Assembly: GCF_004331175.1 (NCBI RefSeq)
Contig: NZ_SJOD01000002.1
Location: 524,675 to 588,674, forward strand
DNA: 64,000 nt
Reading direction: 5' to 3'
DNA from: Acinetobacter sp. ANC 4178
GTDB lineage: Bacteria; Pseudomonadota; Gammaproteobacteria; Pseudomonadales; Moraxellaceae
This document shows positions 1 to 11,206 of the stretch, piece after piece. Under the pieces are notes generated by a model that was not told the DNA's origin, did not search any database, and was given only the letters and a program-made list of their open reading frames with translations. The stretch's first letter is position 1; each line of letters starts with the position of its first letter. The translations under genes and the position numbers were made by a program.

Positions 1-24
1 TACCCATTGGGTTTGGACTTGCAT
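1..24 (-). CDS. Start of a gene running off the left edge
   Basis: On the minus strand an ATG at 24 opens eight stop-free codons (MQVQTQWV) that run off the window. An AAGGA-type ribosome binding site lies about seven bases upstream, at roughly 32-38. The gene would be divergent from the hot-dog-fold gene at 148. Too little is visible to name it; the call rests on the start codon and ribosome binding site alone. Confidence 0.45.
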
Positions 25-147
25 ATTGTCTTTCCTTTTTGTTTTATCGTAATTTTTCTACAATCAGACGAGCTACCGTCGCTTCATTTGCTTTTTTTGG
101 ATGTCAGGTTAAGATGAGATCAGACTCTAAGAAAAATATTTTGCATC

Positions 148-633
148 ATGAGTATTCTCAAAAGATTACAAGGCATTCCAGCCATCACTAAATTTATCCT
201 GAATCATTACGCTCCTTATCGGGGTGCTGGCATTCAGGTCGAAAAGATCGATTTTCCGAACTACCATATTCGGGTCAAAATGCCCCTGACACGCAAGAAC
301 CAAAATATTGTTGGGGTACATTTTGGTGGCAGTCTTTATTCGATGATTGATCCATTCTACATGTTGTTGCTGATGCATCACCTTGGCTCAAAATACATCG
401 TCTGGGACAAAGCTGCCAAGATTCAGTTTTTATCCCCTGGACGTGGTACAGTCTATGCCGATATCCGAATTGATGCAGCCGAAATTAAACACATTAAAAC
501 GCTGGCAGAGGACTATTCTCCAGTCAATCGTATTTATCAGTTAAGTATTTATGATGAAACTGGAGTGCGCATTGCTGAAGTCGAAAAAACGGTCTACATT
601 CGCCGTAAAAAATCCAAACCCGATTTAAAATAA
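148..633 (+). CDS. DUF4442 / hot-dog-fold thioesterase-like protein
   Basis: A 161-residue cytosolic protein with no signal peptide or membrane segment. The central part, including VGVHFGGSLYSMIDPFYML (about residues 55-75) followed by KAAKIQFLSPGRG, has the helix-then-strand pattern of the DUF4442 (YiiD C-terminal-like) branch of the hot-dog fold. That fold usually binds or hydrolyses acyl-thioesters. The substrate cannot be told from the sequence. It is a single-gene unit closed by the hairpin at 632-661. The family call is fairly secure; enzymatic activity is inference. Confidence 0.7.
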   Translation: MSILKRLQGIPAITKFILNHYAPYRGAGIQVEKIDFPNYHIRVKMPLTRKNQNIVGVHFGGSLYSMIDPFYMLLLMHHLGSKYIVWDKAAKIQFLSPGRGTVYADIRIDAAEIKHIKTLAEDYSPVNRIYQLSIYDETGVRIAEVEKTVYIRRKKSKPDLK

Positions 634-661
634 AAAAGGTGCCTCATTCAGCACCTTTTTT
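632..661 (+). terminator. Bidirectional Rho-independent terminator
   Basis: AAAAAAGGTGC, an eight-base loop, then GCACCTTTTTT. The stem carries a T-run in both directions, so it can end both the hot-dog-fold gene on the plus strand and the glycine-zipper gene on the minus strand. Confidence 0.85.
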
Positions 662-691
662 CAACGCTCAAAATTTCAAATCAAACATCGA

Positions 692-1051
692 CTATCGCTT
701 ATTATTTTCTATTGCAGCGCCAGCACCACCGCCAATTGCCCCACCAATTGCAGCACCTGCATCACCACCAAATACCGACTTACCAATCACGGCACCGACA
801 CCTGCACCGACACCACTATAGGTTGCATTCTTGGTCGAACCATTTTGGGATTTACTTCCTACCGCGGCACCTGCACCTGCACCAAGAGCAGCACCCGTAC
901 TGCCACCTACACGACTACCAACACCACCACCCACAGCACCACCTAAGGCCGCTGCACCTACGCGCTGCTCTGATGTCGACATATTGCTACATCCTGTGAA
1001 AAAGAATGCAGAAACTGTTGCAATAATGGCTAAATTCATCAATTTTTTCAT
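692..1051 (-). CDS. Glycine-zipper lipoprotein
   Basis: A 119-residue exported protein. The ATG at 1051 is chosen because GGAG lies eight bases upstream and the protein then begins MKKLMNLAIIATVSAFFFTGCS, a lipoprotein signal peptide with lipidation Cys at about residue 20. The rest is dominated by Gly/Ala stretches with GxxxG spacing (GAAALGGAVGGGVGSRVGG and later repeats), typical of glycine-zipper proteins related to the 17-kDa antigen or OsmB. These usually sit in or near the outer membrane. The function is unknown. The low-complexity sequence creates long spurious ORFs on the opposite strand. Confidence 0.8.
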   Translation of the reverse strand: MKKLMNLAIIATVSAFFFTGCSNMSTSEQRVGAAALGGAVGGGVGSRVGGSTGAALGAGAGAAVGSKSQNGSTKNATYSGVGAGVGAVIGKSVFGGDAGAAIGGAIGGGAGAAIENNKR

Positions 1052-1188
1052 GAGTGTATCTCCATGTTCTATTTGTCCTAGCATTAACTGTATAAAAGTA
1101 TTAAGGAGCGAAGATGAAGTTTTATGTAAAAATCCCCATAAAATTACGAAGATTTTGTAACCGCAGGACTAACAAAGTCTAGCTCATA

Positions 1189-1461
1189 CTACTCATTCTT
1201 AATGACCACTACATCTTTAGTGGTTTTGCCATCATTTTGAATTACAGCATGGGTTGCACTCTTACTATGTTCAGGATTTTTAATTTGATTCATTTTCAAG
1301 TTCTTCTGTACAGGCGCTTGCCCTTTTTTAAACTCAACTCCAGAAGCATCTAGTTGCTTTCCTTCAGCAACCACTTCACCCTCTCTTATCACTTTTGAAT
1401 CTACTTCAATTTTTGAAGTCGGCACAATGACACTGCCTTTTTGCACCATAGGTGCTTTCAT
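1189..1461 (-). CDS. Small protein, second half of an overlapping pair
   Basis: A 90-residue ORF without a signal peptide whose ATG overlaps the stop of the upstream ORF (ATGA, 1458-1461). It is rich in Lys and Val. Its C-terminus (NDGKTTKDVVVIKNE) resembles the C-terminus of the upstream ORF (NKGKDVVARDVVIVDDK), so the two look like repeats of one module. Either it is a translationally coupled gene whose product stays in the cytoplasm, or it is the second half of one exported protein of about 180 residues split by loss of one A in the run near 1462-1466. I do not recognise the family. Confidence 0.5.
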   Translation of the reverse strand: MKAPMVQKGSVIVPTSKIEVDSKVIREGEVVAEGKQLDASGVEFKKGQAPVQKNLKMNQIKNPEHSKSATHAVIQNDGKTTKDVVVIKNE

Positions 1462-1727
1462 TTTTCATCAGAAAATTCAGCCTTGTCATCCACAATCACC
1501 ACATCGCGTGCAACAACATCTTTACCCTTATTCGTCACTTCAAAAATGGTGGCATTCACGGTACGAACAGGCGCTCTACCCGGCATGGTTCGAATCACTT
1601 GGGTTTTTACAATAGGGACTACCGCTTTATCTTCAATCACAATGGCATTGGGCATGGGTGCTGCAAATGATGAACTCGCTGCCATCACCCCAAATACGCT
1701 TAAAATCATTTTTTTATTAAAATTCAT
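1458..1727 (-). CDS. Small exported protein, first half of an overlapping pair
   Basis: An 89-residue ORF starting MNFNKKMILSVFGVMAASSSFAAP, a clear Sec signal peptide with cleavage after SFA. The mature part is short, Val-rich and charged and ends DDKAEFSDEK. It stops inside the ATG of the next ORF. Adding one A to the A5 run before the stop would join the frames as ...SDEK-MKAPMVQ..., giving one secreted protein with two related segments. No function is assigned. Confidence 0.6.
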   Translation of the reverse strand: MNFNKKMILSVFGVMAASSSFAAPMPNAIVIEDKAVVPIVKTQVIRTMPGRAPVRTVNATIFEVTNKGKDVVARDVVIVDDKAEFSDEK

Positions 1728-1853
1728 ATTGTTAAACCTTGTACTTAATTATAGATTTACGTTTAAGCATAAAACTTTATGCCTTTTGTTATGTGATTTT
1801 TTTTAGTCATTCTGCTTCAAAGTGTAAAAGAGCCATCCAAAGATGCCCCATAC

Positions 1854-2414
1854 TTATTCTGTTGGATCTCTATTTTTCTTTAATGAAATAATAAGCCCAT
1901 ACACTGCCATAAAAATCATTAACTGACTGAATAGCAAAAAAGAACTAAAAAATAACTCCCCAAAAACAATACCAAGTTTATATTGATACAAGTTTTGGAA
2001 TAGATAACCATTTCGGCTCAAACCCACTGTCATATCTAGTTTCGAAAAATGCCATTGCATCATCAAAAAGCTAAAATAAATAAATCCAATGCTGAATGTG
2101 CTTAGGATTAGACCATCCCAAAACTTAAATTGTGTGATTTTGGGAATACGATCCCGTTCTTCTCGCCAAATCATCCAGAATAAAATGATGGCCCAAATTG
2201 TGCTAAATACAGAAAAATACGCAGCAACAGTTACCGTATAAAAAGGGAATGGTCCAGATGCTCCAGTCTGAATTTTTAGTTTTTGTGTGATGAATTCTAA
2301 AATAGCATGTTGCCAATGCATTTCAGGCTGTGGGGCCAAAAAGATCATGCCCAATACTGGAACAAACATCACGATCAATAAAATAATGAAAATCTGTCGA
2401 ATTTGAATCACCAT
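1854..2414 (-). CDS. Four-helix membrane protein of unknown function
   Basis: A 186-residue protein with four hydrophobic segments: about residues 7-27, 62-84, 102-122 and 148-175. A charged loop (WREERDRIPK) follows the second. No catalytic or binding motif is visible and I do not recognise the family. It lies downstream of rpoC but is separated from it by the rpoC terminator, so it is probably transcribed on its own. Confidence 0.6.
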   Translation of the reverse strand: MVIQIRQIFIILLIVMFVPVLGMIFLAPQPEMHWQHAILEFITQKLKIQTGASGPFPFYTVTVAAYFSVFSTIWAIILFWMIWREERDRIPKITQFKFWDGLILSTFSIGFIYFSFLMMQWHFSKLDMTVGLSRNGYLFQNLYQYKLGIVFGELFFSSFLLFSQLMIFMAVYGLIISLKKNRDPTE

Positions 2415-2450
2415 TTCTAATATGTATAGATTTGATTCTGATCAGTATAT

Positions 2451-2477
2451 AAAAAAGCCACCCGAAGGTGGCTTTTT
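2451..2477 (-). terminator. rpoC terminator
   Basis: On the minus strand AAAAAGCCACC TTCG GGTGGCTTTTTT, a G+C-rich stem capped by a stable TTCG loop and followed by a U-tract, about 20 bases after the rpoC stop. It closes the secE-to-rpoC transcription unit. Confidence 0.9.
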
Positions 2478-2496
2478 ATGAGAGCTTAAGGACTAA

Positions 2497-5400
2497 TTAC
2501 AGACCGTTAAACTCATCGTTAAATGCTTGGCTAAGCGCTTGGTCTACGTCAGAGAAATCATTGTGAAGCTCAATCTCTGCAGCTTCTGCTTCTTGACGAC
2601 GACGCTCTAAGTGATACGCCAAACCTGTACCTGCAGGGATCAAACGCCCCACAACAACGTTCTCTTTCAAACCACGTAAATCATCTTCTTTACCTGTTAC
2701 AGCCGCTTCAGTTAACACACGTGTTGTTTCCTGGAACGATGCAGCAGAGATGAACGAGTCAGTAGAAAGCGATGCTTTGGTAATACCCATCAACTGGCGT
2801 TCAAACTTCGCTGGGAACTTATTCTGTGCAAGCACAGCTTGGTTTTCACCCATAACACGGATGTAATCCACTTGTTCGCCTTTGATGAAGCTCGTATCAC
2901 CACCATCAGTGATATCAACTTTACGCAACATTTGACGTACGATGACTTCAATGTGCTTGTCGTTGATTTTTACACCTTGCAGACGGTAAACGTCTTGAAC
3001 TTCGTTCACGATGTAGTTGGTCAACGCAACTTCGCCTTTCAAGCGTAAGATGTCATGTGGGTTTTGTGGACCGTCAGAAACAGTCTCACCACGGTTCACA
3101 TGTTCACCTTCGAACACGTTCATGGTACGCCATTTTGGAATCAGTTCTTCGTAGATCTCAGAACCATCATCTGGTGTAATCACTAAACGGTTCTTACCTT
3201 TAGTCTCTTTACCAAAGCTTACAACACCTGAAATTTCAGCAAGAATTGCATGTTCTTTCGGTTTACGTGCTTCGAACAAGTCAGCTACACGCGGTAGACC
3301 ACCGGTAATATCACGCGTACGTGAAGTTTCTTGAGGTACACGACCAATTACATCACCCACACCAATTGTTTCGCCATCACGGACAGAAAGAATGGTGTTT
3401 TGTGGTAGGAAGTAGAACTGCTCACCACCATCAGTCGTATCAAGAACAACCGCAGGACGTAAATCTTTACCAGACGCAGGACGTGCTGTAACAGGCAAGA
3501 TTTCAACCGTCGTCATACCTGTTGCATCATCCGTCTTAGATGTTGCTGTTACACCGTCAGCGATTTGGCTGAAACGGATTTTACCTGCAACTTCTGTAAC
3601 GAGTGGATGTGTATGTGGATCCCAAGTCGCTACGATACCACCCGCTTCAACAGCTTCGCCATCTTTCAACAAGATTGACGCACCGTATGGCAGTTTATAA
3701 CGCTCACGCTCACGACCTAAGTCATCTGCAATACCGATTTCACCTGAACGTGAAACAGAGACCAAGTGACCTTTGGCATGTTGTACAGTTTTCACATTAT
3801 GGAAACGTACAGTACCTTTGTTACGAACTTGTACACTGTTTGCCGCAGAAGTTCGGCTCGCTGCACCACCCACGTGGAAGGTACGCATCGTTAACTGTGT
3901 ACCTGGCTCACCAATCGATTGAGCAGCCATTACACCTACAGATTCACCTGGGTTCACCAAGTGACCGCGTGCCAAGTCACGACCATAACATTTCGCACAC
4001 ACGCCAAATGTAGATTCACAGTTTACAACCGAACGAACTTTAACTTCATCGACACCCGCTTCTTCAAGGAAGTTCGCAAGTTTTTCGTCAATTAAAGTGT
4101 TACGTGGCAGGATAACGTCGTCAGAACCCGCTTTCTTCACGTCTTCTGCAACTACACGACCCAATACTCGAGTACCTAAGTTCTCGATTACGTCACCGCC
4201 TTGAATGAACGGAGTCATCACAAGACCGCCCAACGTACCACAATCAGGTTCAGTAATAACTAAATCTTGTGCTACATCTACCAGACGACGTGTTAAGTAA
4301 CCAGAGTTCGCCGTTTTCAATGCTGTATCGGCCAAACCTTTACGTGCACCGTGCGTCGAAATAAAGTACTGAAGTACCGTTAAGCCTTCACGGAAGTTCG
4401 CCTTAATTGGCGTTTCAATGATCGAGCCATCCGGTTTTGCCATCAAACCACGCATACCCGCTAACTGACGAATCTGAGCTGCCGAACCACGGGCACCTGA
4501 GTCAGACATCATATAGATCGAGTTGAATGATTTTTGCTTCTCATCTTCACCCTGTTTATTTTTCACAGTGGTGTAAGACAAGTTGTCCATCATCGCTTTC
4601 GCAACTTGGTCATTGGTACGTGCCCAAATATCGACTACTTTGTTATAGCGCTCACCCGCTGTTACAAAGCCTTGTTCGAACTGTTGTTCGATTTCACGAA
4701 CTTCAGTTTCCGCTTTATCGATAATCACTTGCTTCGTTGGTGGAATAACCATGTCTTCCATACCAACAGATACGCCTGAACGTGTCGCTTGACGGAAACC
4801 AAGGTACATCAACTGGTCAGCAAAGATAACAGTATCTTTTAGACCCAATTTACGGTAGCAAGAGTTGATTAACTTCGAGATGTTTTTCTTAGTCATCTCA
4901 ACGTTAATTTGTTGGAAATCCATACCTTCAGGAACAACTTCCCAAAGTAAGCAACGACCCGGTGTTGTATCTACAACGATGGTTTGCTGTTCACGGTTAC
5001 CATTTTCATCAATGACAGTTTGGTGTACACGTGCTTTAACGCGAGCGTGTAATGCAACCTGACCAGTCGCCAATGCACGGTTAACTTCATGCGTATCCGC
5101 AAACACCATGCCTTCACCTTTGGCATTGATTGCATCACGCGTGATGTAATACAAGCCCAAGACAACGTCCTGAGAAGGTACGATGATTGGCTCACCGTTT
5201 GCAGGTGACAAGATGTTGTTGGTTGACATCATTAACGCACGAGCTTCTAACTGAGCTTCAAGTGTTAATGGTACGTGTACCGCCATTTGGTCACCATCGA
5301 AGTCGGCGTTAAACGCAGCACAGACGAGCGGATGTAAACGGATTGCCTTACCTTCAATTAGGATCGGTTCAAATGCTTGAAGACCCAAACGGTGAAGTGT

Positions 5401-6696
5401 TGGTGCACGGTTCAACATCACTGGATGTTGACGAATTACCGATGCAAGAACGTCCCAAACTTCTGGAGTCTCGCGCTCAACCATTTTCTTCGCAGCTTTA
5501 ATGGTGGTTGCTTGGCCAGATGCTTGTAATTTTGCGAAAATAAACGGCTTGAATAATTCTAGTGCCATTTTCTTCGGAAGACCACATTGGTGCAAACGTA
5601 AGTTAGGACCTACCGTAATTACCGAACGACCCGAGTAGTCAACACGCTTACCAAGTAAGTTTTGACGGAAACGACCTTGTTTACCTTTGATCATGTCTGC
5701 CAAAGATTTCAATGGGCGTTTGTTCGAACCTGTAATTGCACGACCACGACGACCGTTATCAAGCAACGCATCTACAGACTCTTGTAACATACGTTTTTCG
5801 TTACGTACGATGATGTCTGGTGCAGCAAGGTCAAGAAGACGCTTCAAACGGTTGTTACGGTTAATCACACGACGATAAAGATCGTTCAAATCAGAAGTCG
5901 CGAAACGGCCACCTTCAAGTGGAACCAACGGACGAAGATCTGGTGGAAGTACTGGAAGTACGTTCATCACCATCCATTCTGGTTTGTTGTTCGACTCTTT
6001 GAATGCTTCCATCAATTTCAAGCGTTTAGATGCTTTTTTCAACTTCGTTTCAGAAGTTGTTTGTGGAATTTCTTCACGAAGACGAGAAATCTCAGCTTCA
6101 AGATCGATGTCTTTCAACAAATCTTGAACCGCTTCCGCACCCATTTTTGCAGTGAATTCATCACCGTGTTCTTCTAACGCATTGAAGTATTCTTCATCGT
6201 TAAGAAGTTGGTATTTCTCAAATGGAGTCATACCTGGGTCAGTTACTACATAAGATTCGAAATACAATACACGTTCGATATCACGTAGCGTCATATCAAG
6301 AAGCAAACCGATACGGCTTGGTAATGATTTCAAGAACCAGATGTGTGCAACTGGAGAAGCCAATTCGATGTGACCCATACGCTCACGACGAACTTTCGCA
6401 GTTGTTACTTCAACGCCACATTTTTCACAAATGACGCCTTTGTATTTCATACGCTTGTATTTACCACACAAGCATTCGTAATCTTTGACTGGACCAAAGA
6501 TTTTGGCACAGAATAAACCATCACGTTCTGGCTTGAACGTACGATAGTTAATTGTCTCAGGCTTTTTCACTTCACCGTGAGACCATGACTTAATCATTTC
6601 TGGTGACGCAAGACCAATACGGATGCGATCAAACTCAACTGGAGCATGACCGTCTGAGTCCGTCTTTTTGCGCATGATATCGAGCAAGTCTTTCAA
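2497..6696 (-). CDS. rpoC: RNA polymerase subunit beta'
   Basis: The largest subunit of RNA polymerase, 1399 residues from the start chosen here. It contains the N-terminal zinc site ([20 protein letters not shown]), the catalytic NADFDGDQM loop whose three Asp residues bind Mg, and the second Cys cluster [13 protein letters not shown]. The start is a TTG at 6696 with GGAG about eight bases upstream. Initiation there gives the conserved [16 protein letters not shown]-terminus, whereas an ATG at 6744 would add 16 unconserved residues. It is the last gene of the rif operon, separated from rpoB by a spacer that contains a palindromic repeat. Confidence 0.97.
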   Translation of the reverse strand: MKDLLDIMRKKTDSDGHAPVEFDRIRIGLASPEMIKSWSHGEVKKPETINYRTFKPERDGLFCAKIFGPVKDYECLCGKYKRMKYKGVICEKCGVEVTTAKVRRERMGHIELASPVAHIWFLKSLPSRIGLLLDMTLRDIERVLYFESYVVTDPGMTPFEKYQLLNDEEYFNALEEHGDEFTAKMGAEAVQDLLKDIDLEAEISRLREEIPQTTSETKLKKASKRLKLMEAFKESNNKPEWMVMNVLPVLPPDLRPLVPLEGGRFATSDLNDLYRRVINRNNRLKRLLDLAAPDIIVRNEKRMLQESVDALLDNGRRGRAITGSNKRPLKSLADMIKGKQGRFRQNLLGKRVDYSGRSVITVGPNLRLHQCGLPKKMALELFKPFIFAKLQASGQATTIKAAKKMVERETPEVWDVLASVIRQHPVMLNRAPTLHRLGLQAFEPILIEGKAIRLHPLVCAAFNADFDGDQMAVHVPLTLEAQLEARALMMSTNNILSPANGEPIIVPSQDVVLGLYYITRDAINAKGEGMVFADTHEVNRALATGQVALHARVKARVHQTVIDENGNREQQTIVVDTTPGRCLLWEVVPEGMDFQQINVEMTKKNISKLINSCYRKLGLKDTVIFADQLMYLGFRQATRSGVSVGMEDMVIPPTKQVIIDKAETEVREIEQQFEQGFVTAGERYNKVVDIWARTNDQVAKAMMDNLSYTTVKNKQGEDEKQKSFNSIYMMSDSGARGSAAQIRQLAGMRGLMAKPDGSIIETPIKANFREGLTVLQYFISTHGARKGLADTALKTANSGYLTRRLVDVAQDLVITEPDCGTLGGLVMTPFIQGGDVIENLGTRVLGRVVAEDVKKAGSDDVILPRNTLIDEKLANFLEEAGVDEVKVRSVVNCESTFGVCAKCYGRDLARGHLVNPGESVGVMAAQSIGEPGTQLTMRTFHVGGAASRTSAANSVQVRNKGTVRFHNVKTVQHAKGHLVSVSRSGEIGIADDLGRERERYKLPYGASILLKDGEAVEAGGIVATWDPHTHPLVTEVAGKIRFSQIADGVTATSKTDDATGMTTVEILPVTARPASGKDLRPAVVLDTTDGGEQFYFLPQNTILSVRDGETIGVGDVIGRVPQETSRTRDITGGLPRVADLFEARKPKEHAILAEISGVVSFGKETKGKNRLVITPDDGSEIYEELIPKWRTMNVFEGEHVNRGETVSDGPQNPHDILRLKGEVALTNYIVNEVQDVYRLQGVKINDKHIEVIVRQMLRKVDITDGGDTSFIKGEQVDYIRVMGENQAVLAQNKFPAKFERQLMGITKASLSTDSFISAASFQETTRVLTEAAVTGKEDDLRGLKENVVVGRLIPAGTGLAYHLERRRQEAEAAEIELHNDFSDVDQALSQAFNDEFNGL

Positions 6697-6778
6697 TTTT
6701 TTTCTCCGTGTGTCGAGGAGATTTTCACTTCTCGACTGGGTCACAAATATTGTTTTTTCACTGAATAGGGAATCTCAA

Positions 6779-6851
6779 AAAATCCCCCTAAGTCCCCCTT
6801 TACTAAGGGGGACTTCTCCCCTCTTTCTTAAAGAGGGGTCGGGGGAGATTT
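6779..6851. repeat. Palindromic repeat element between rpoB and rpoC
   Basis: A compact G+C-rich element. Outer arms AAATCCCCC (6780-6788) and GGGGGAGATTT (6841-6851) enclose two perfect hairpins: AGTCCCCCTTT/AAGGGGGACTT (6791-6815) and CCCCTCTTT/AAAGAGGGG (6818-6838). The shape is a three-way junction, typical of REP or MITE-like intergenic repeats. It ends one base before the rpoB stop codon. Copy number elsewhere in the genome cannot be seen here. Confidence 0.8.
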
Positions 6852-6852
6852 C

Positions 6853-9800
6853 TTAGTCACCATTTTTCAGTTCAATGTTGATACCTAAAGAACGGATCTC
6901 TTTGGTCAATACGTTGAACGATTCAGGCATACCTGGATCCATATAATGGTTACCATCTACAATGTTCTTATAGATACGAGTACGACCTTCAACGTCATCC
7001 GATTTCACAGTAAGCATTTCTTGTAGTGTATAAGCTGCGCCATACGCTTCAAGTGCCCAGACCTCCATCTCACCGAAACGCTGACCACCGAACTGAGCTT
7101 TACCGCCCAATGGCTGTTGCGTTACTAATGAGTAAGAACCTGTAGAACGTGCATGCATTTTGTCGTCAACCAAGTGGTTCAACTTGAGCATGTACATATA
7201 ACCTACAGTAACAGGACGGTCGAAACGTTCACCTGTACGTCCATCATACAATACGGTTTGACCCGAGCGTGGAATTTCAGCCAGCTCTAGCAACTCTTTG
7301 ATTTGGCTTTCTTCAGCACCATCAAATACAGGTGTTGCTAAAGGTACACCAGCACGTAAATTACCTGCCAATACCAAGATTTCATCATCAGTTAAGCTGT
7401 CTAAATCTTCTTGCTGACCGCCCACTTTGTTGTAGATCTTGTCAAGGAAAACACGTAGCTCTGCAATTTCACGCTGTTGTTTGAGCATCTTATCAATTTG
7501 CTCACCCAAACCTTTCGCAGCCATACCCAAGTGAGTTTCAAGAATCTGACCCACGTTCATACGTGACGGTACACCCAATGGGTTCAATACGATATCGACT
7601 GGTACACCATTGGCATCATGCGGCATGTCTTCAACTGGTAAGATGTTAGACACAACACCCTTGTTACCATGACGACCCGCCATCTTATCACCCGGCTGGA
7701 TACGACGTTTAACCGCAAGGTAAACCTTCACAACTTTCAATACGCCAGTTGTAAGTTCATCACCTGTAGAAAGTTTGCGTTTTTTCTCAGCAAATTTCTC
7801 GTCAATTTCGAAGCTTTTCTCTTTCAAGAACACTTGAATTTGGGTTAAACGTTCAGCAATCGCTTCATCGCTTGGTTGGATTTCAAGTAAATCAACCAGC
7901 TCTAAACCAGACAACATATCTTCAGACAGTTTGTCGCCACGCTTAGTACCGCCACCGCCATTCGACTCTTGATTGCTTAACAAGCGAACAATACGTTCAC
8001 GAGCTGCTTCTTCGAAGATTTTGTATTCTTCTTTCAAGTCTTTACGGTAAGCATCTAATTGCGCCTTTTCAATTGCTTGCGCACGTTCGTCTTTTTCAAG
8101 ACCGTCACGTGTAAACACTTGAACGTCAATCACTGTACCTTTGGTACCAGATGGAACACGTAAAGAAGAGTCTTTAACGTCAGCCGCTTTTTCACCAAAA
8201 ATTGCACGAAGCAGTTTTTCTTCTGGGGTTAATTGCGTTTCACCTTTAGGCGTTACTTTACCTACAAGGATGTCACCCGCAGCAACTTCAGCACCGATAT
8301 ATACGATACCTGATTCATCGAGCTTAGATAGTGCAGCTTCACCCACGTTCGGGATATCCGCAGTAATTTCTTCAGCACCCAATTTGGTATCACGTGCAAC
8401 ACACGATAATTCTTGGATATGAATCGAGGTTAAACGATCTTCTTGAAGGACACGCTCAGAAAGCAAGATCGAGTCTTCATAGTTATAACCGTTCCAGGTC
8501 ATGAACGCGACGCGCATGTTTTGACCTAGCGCAAGTTCACCACCATCAGTCGATGGACCGTCAGCCAATACATCACCACGAGCAACTTTGTCACCCATGC
8601 GAACAACAACGTTTTGGTTGATACATGTATTTTGGTTAGAACGTGTATATTTGATCAGGTTGTAGATATCTACACCCGCTTCACCCGCGATCATCTCTTC
8701 TTCGTTTACACGAATCACGATACGAGAAGCATCAACGTATTCAATCGCACCACCACGGTTTGCGATAACACACACACCAGAATCACGCGCTACGTTTGCT
8801 TCCATCCCTGTACCAACAAGCGGTTTATCCGCCAATAATGTTGGAACAGCCTGACGTTGCATGTTCGAACCCATTAATGCACGGTTCGCATCATCGTGTT
8901 CAAGGAACGGAATCAATGACGCTGCAACAGATACAACCTGCTGAGCAGATACATCCATATGCGTCACTTTTTCAGGCGGCATACGCACGAAATCACCTTG
9001 GTGACGTACAGAAACAAATTCTTCAGTCAAGTGATTGTCTGCATCAACTGCAGAGTCGGCTTGTGCAATGACGGTGCCTACTTCTTCAATCGCAGATAAG
9101 TATTCAACTTCATCCGTTACGCGACCATCAACAACTTTACGGTATGGAGTTTCCAAGAAACCGAAGTTATTACATTTTGCATAAACAGATAGCGAGTTGA
9201 TCAAACCAATGTTTGGACCTTCAGGCGTTTCAATCGGACATACACGACCATAGTGAGTTTGATGTACGTCACGTACTTCAAAGCCCGCACGTTCACGTGT
9301 CAAACCACCAGGACCAAGTGCAGATACACGACGTTTGTGTGTAATCTCAGACAATGGGTTGTTTTGATCCATGAACTGAGACAATTGGCTTGAACCAAAG
9401 AATTCTTTGATTGCTGCCGCAACTGGTTTCGCATTGATTAAATCTTGCGGAGACAAGTTGTCTGCTTCTGCTTGGCTTAAACGTTCTTTTACAGCACGTT
9501 CAACACGAACCAAACCAACACGGAATTGGTTTTCTGTCATTTCACCAACAGAACGAACACGACGGTTACCCAAGTGGTCAATATCATCCACTTCGCCTTT
9601 ACCGTTACGAATTTCAACCAATGTTTTTAATACATCAGTGATATCGCTGTTCGAAAGAATACCTTCAACTTCACGTGACTTCTGGTCAGTTCCCACTTCG
9701 TAAGGACGACCCAAACGACGGTTGAACTTCATACGACCTACTGGCGATAAATCATAACGCTCAGAAGAGAAGAACAAGTTATTGAATAGATTTTCAGCTG

Positions 9801-10941
9801 CTTCTTTCGTTGGTGGCTCACCTGGACGCATAACTTTGTAGATTTCAACAAGCGCTTCTTCACGACCCGTTGTTGTATCTGCACGCAAAGAATCCGCAAT
9901 GAATGAACCACGGTCGATGTCATTCGTGAACAGAATATTGAACTGTTTCACGCCGCCTTCAGCCAATTTCACCATGATTTCATGGCTTAATAAGGTGTTC
10001 GCAGCAATGACTTCGCCATCACGTAAAGTGATATCTTCAGCAGTGATACGCTCATACAAGTATTCATCTGGAACAGACAGCTTAGTTAAGCCTGAAGCTT
10101 CCATTTGACGTACATGACGTGCGTTAATACGTTTACCTTGCTCAACAATCACTTTACCTTCATTATCGGTAATGTCGAATTGTGCCATTTCGCCACGCAG
10201 ACGTTCTGGAACAAGGTCAATTTGGTAGCTACCCATATCTAAATAGACAGGTACTTTCTCGTAGAACAAGTCTAGAATTTGTTCGTTGCTATAATCCAAT
10301 GCACGAAGCACCACAGTCGCAAGCAATTTACGACGACGGTCAATACGTACATAGACTAAATCTTTCGCATCAAACTCAAAGTCTAACCATGAACCACGGT
10401 AAGGAATAATACGTGCTGAATAAAGCACTTTACCGCTAGAATGAGTTTTACCTTTATCATGATCAAAGAACACGCCAGGGGAACGGTGTAACTGAGATAC
10501 GATTACACGCTCAGTACCATTAATAACGAATGTCCCGTTATCCGTCATGAGTGGCATTTCACCCATGTACACTTCTTGCTCACGCACGTCTTTGATTGAT
10601 TTCGTTTCACGATCTTTAATGATCAAACGAATTTTTACACGCATTGGCGCCGCATAAGTTGAACCACGTAAAATACATTCACGCACGTCAAACTCTGGCT
10701 TACCAAGGCTATACTCAACAAATTCTAGAGCAGCATTGCCAGAATAACTTTCTATAGGAAAAACTGAACGAAATGCGGCTTGGAGACCGATATCTTCGCG
10801 GTTTTTTGGTGATTTGCCATCTTGCAAGAACGTTCTGTACGAGTCGACTTGAATCGCGAGCAAGTACGGAGCATCCATAACACTAGGCAATTTACCAAAA
10901 TTCTTACGGATCCGTTTCTTTTCGGTATATGAGTATGCCAT
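6853..10941 (-). CDS. rpoB: RNA polymerase subunit beta
   Basis: The second-largest RNA polymerase subunit, 1362 residues, full length. The rifampicin-binding region is intact ([20 protein letters not shown] then [12 protein letters not shown]), with the Asp, His and Ser that are most often mutated in resistant strains all wild type. The C-terminal [12 protein letters not shown] and the switch-region sequences are present. The start has AGGA about eight bases upstream. It lies 306 bases after rplL with an attenuator-like terminator and a long hairpin in between, so rpoBC is probably expressed at a lower level than rplJL. Confidence 0.98.
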   Translation of the reverse strand: MAYSYTEKKRIRKNFGKLPSVMDAPYLLAIQVDSYRTFLQDGKSPKNREDIGLQAAFRSVFPIESYSGNAALEFVEYSLGKPEFDVRECILRGSTYAAPMRVKIRLIIKDRETKSIKDVREQEVYMGEMPLMTDNGTFVINGTERVIVSQLHRSPGVFFDHDKGKTHSSGKVLYSARIIPYRGSWLDFEFDAKDLVYVRIDRRRKLLATVVLRALDYSNEQILDLFYEKVPVYLDMGSYQIDLVPERLRGEMAQFDITDNEGKVIVEQGKRINARHVRQMEASGLTKLSVPDEYLYERITAEDITLRDGEVIAANTLLSHEIMVKLAEGGVKQFNILFTNDIDRGSFIADSLRADTTTGREEALVEIYKVMRPGEPPTKEAAENLFNNLFFSSERYDLSPVGRMKFNRRLGRPYEVGTDQKSREVEGILSNSDITDVLKTLVEIRNGKGEVDDIDHLGNRRVRSVGEMTENQFRVGLVRVERAVKERLSQAEADNLSPQDLINAKPVAAAIKEFFGSSQLSQFMDQNNPLSEITHKRRVSALGPGGLTRERAGFEVRDVHQTHYGRVCPIETPEGPNIGLINSLSVYAKCNNFGFLETPYRKVVDGRVTDEVEYLSAIEEVGTVIAQADSAVDADNHLTEEFVSVRHQGDFVRMPPEKVTHMDVSAQQVVSVAASLIPFLEHDDANRALMGSNMQRQAVPTLLADKPLVGTGMEANVARDSGVCVIANRGGAIEYVDASRIVIRVNEEEMIAGEAGVDIYNLIKYTRSNQNTCINQNVVVRMGDKVARGDVLADGPSTDGGELALGQNMRVAFMTWNGYNYEDSILLSERVLQEDRLTSIHIQELSCVARDTKLGAEEITADIPNVGEAALSKLDESGIVYIGAEVAAGDILVGKVTPKGETQLTPEEKLLRAIFGEKAADVKDSSLRVPSGTKGTVIDVQVFTRDGLEKDERAQAIEKAQLDAYRKDLKEEYKIFEEAARERIVRLLSNQESNGGGGTKRGDKLSEDMLSGLELVDLLEIQPSDEAIAERLTQIQVFLKEKSFEIDEKFAEKKRKLSTGDELTTGVLKVVKVYLAVKRRIQPGDKMAGRHGNKGVVSNILPVEDMPHDANGVPVDIVLNPLGVPSRMNVGQILETHLGMAAKGLGEQIDKMLKQQREIAELRVFLDKIYNKVGGQQEDLDSLTDDEILVLAGNLRAGVPLATPVFDGAEESQIKELLELAEIPRSGQTVLYDGRTGERFDRPVTVGYMYMLKLNHLVDDKMHARSTGSYSLVTQQPLGGKAQFGGQRFGEMEVWALEAYGAAYTLQEMLTVKSDDVEGRTRIYKNIVDGNHYMDPGMPESFNVLTKEIRSLGINIELKNGD

Positions 10942-10963
10942 CTGGAGTCCTCGGAAAGTAAAC

Positions 10964-10988
10964 TAAACCCGCCTGCAGAACGGGTTTA
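10964..10988 (-). promoter_or_regulatory. Hairpin just upstream of rpoB
   Basis: TAAACCCG and CGGGTTTA arms (8 bp) with a nine-base loop, ending about 22 bases before the rpoB start codon. There is no U-tract, so it is more likely an mRNA leader structure than a terminator. An effect on rpoB translation is inference. Confidence 0.6.
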
Positions 10989-11050
10989 GAAGGAATTACG
11001 CAGGCCGATATGGCCACCACTGTTTACAAATGCTGCAATTTTTAGTGGTA

Positions 11051-11104
11051 TTAAAACGCTTAACAATATTTTTTGAATGGAAAAATATTGGTAAGCGTTT
11101 AAAA
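11051..11104 (-). promoter_or_regulatory. Long hairpin in the rplL-rpoB spacer, candidate RNase III site
   Basis: A stem of about 22 bp with one mismatch: arms 11051-11073 and 11081-11102, seven-base loop. In E. coli the rplL-rpoB spacer carries an RNase III cleavage hairpin at the equivalent place. The position and double-strand length here fit the same role, but the sequence is not the E. coli one, so the function is inferred from position. Confidence 0.6.
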
Positions 11105-11175
11105 TTTGTCTTTATTGTTTAAATTCGATGATTTTTAAATCAATCAAATTAAAGTCGAGCCGATTATTGTAACGC

Positions 11176-11206
11176 AAAAAGGCTGATGACCCAAGAGCCA
11201 TCAGCC
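11176..11206 (-). terminator. Attenuator/terminator after rplL
   Basis: On the minus strand GGCTGATGG, a loop, CATCAGCC, then TTTTT. It has all the features of a Rho-independent terminator and lies about 42 bases after the rplL stop but before rpoB. Partial read-through here would let L7/L12 and L10 be made in excess over beta and beta', as known for E. coli. Confidence 0.85.

Noticed and set aside
639..1160. Pro/His-rich plus-strand ORFs
   Set aside because: They are shadows of the Gly/Ala-rich lipoprotein gene on the minus strand, which has a proper signal peptide and ribosome binding site.
9361..9430. Possible rifampicin-resistance change in rpoB
   Set aside because: The cluster region reads FMDQNN, ITHKRR and VSALGPGG, with all usual resistance positions wild type.
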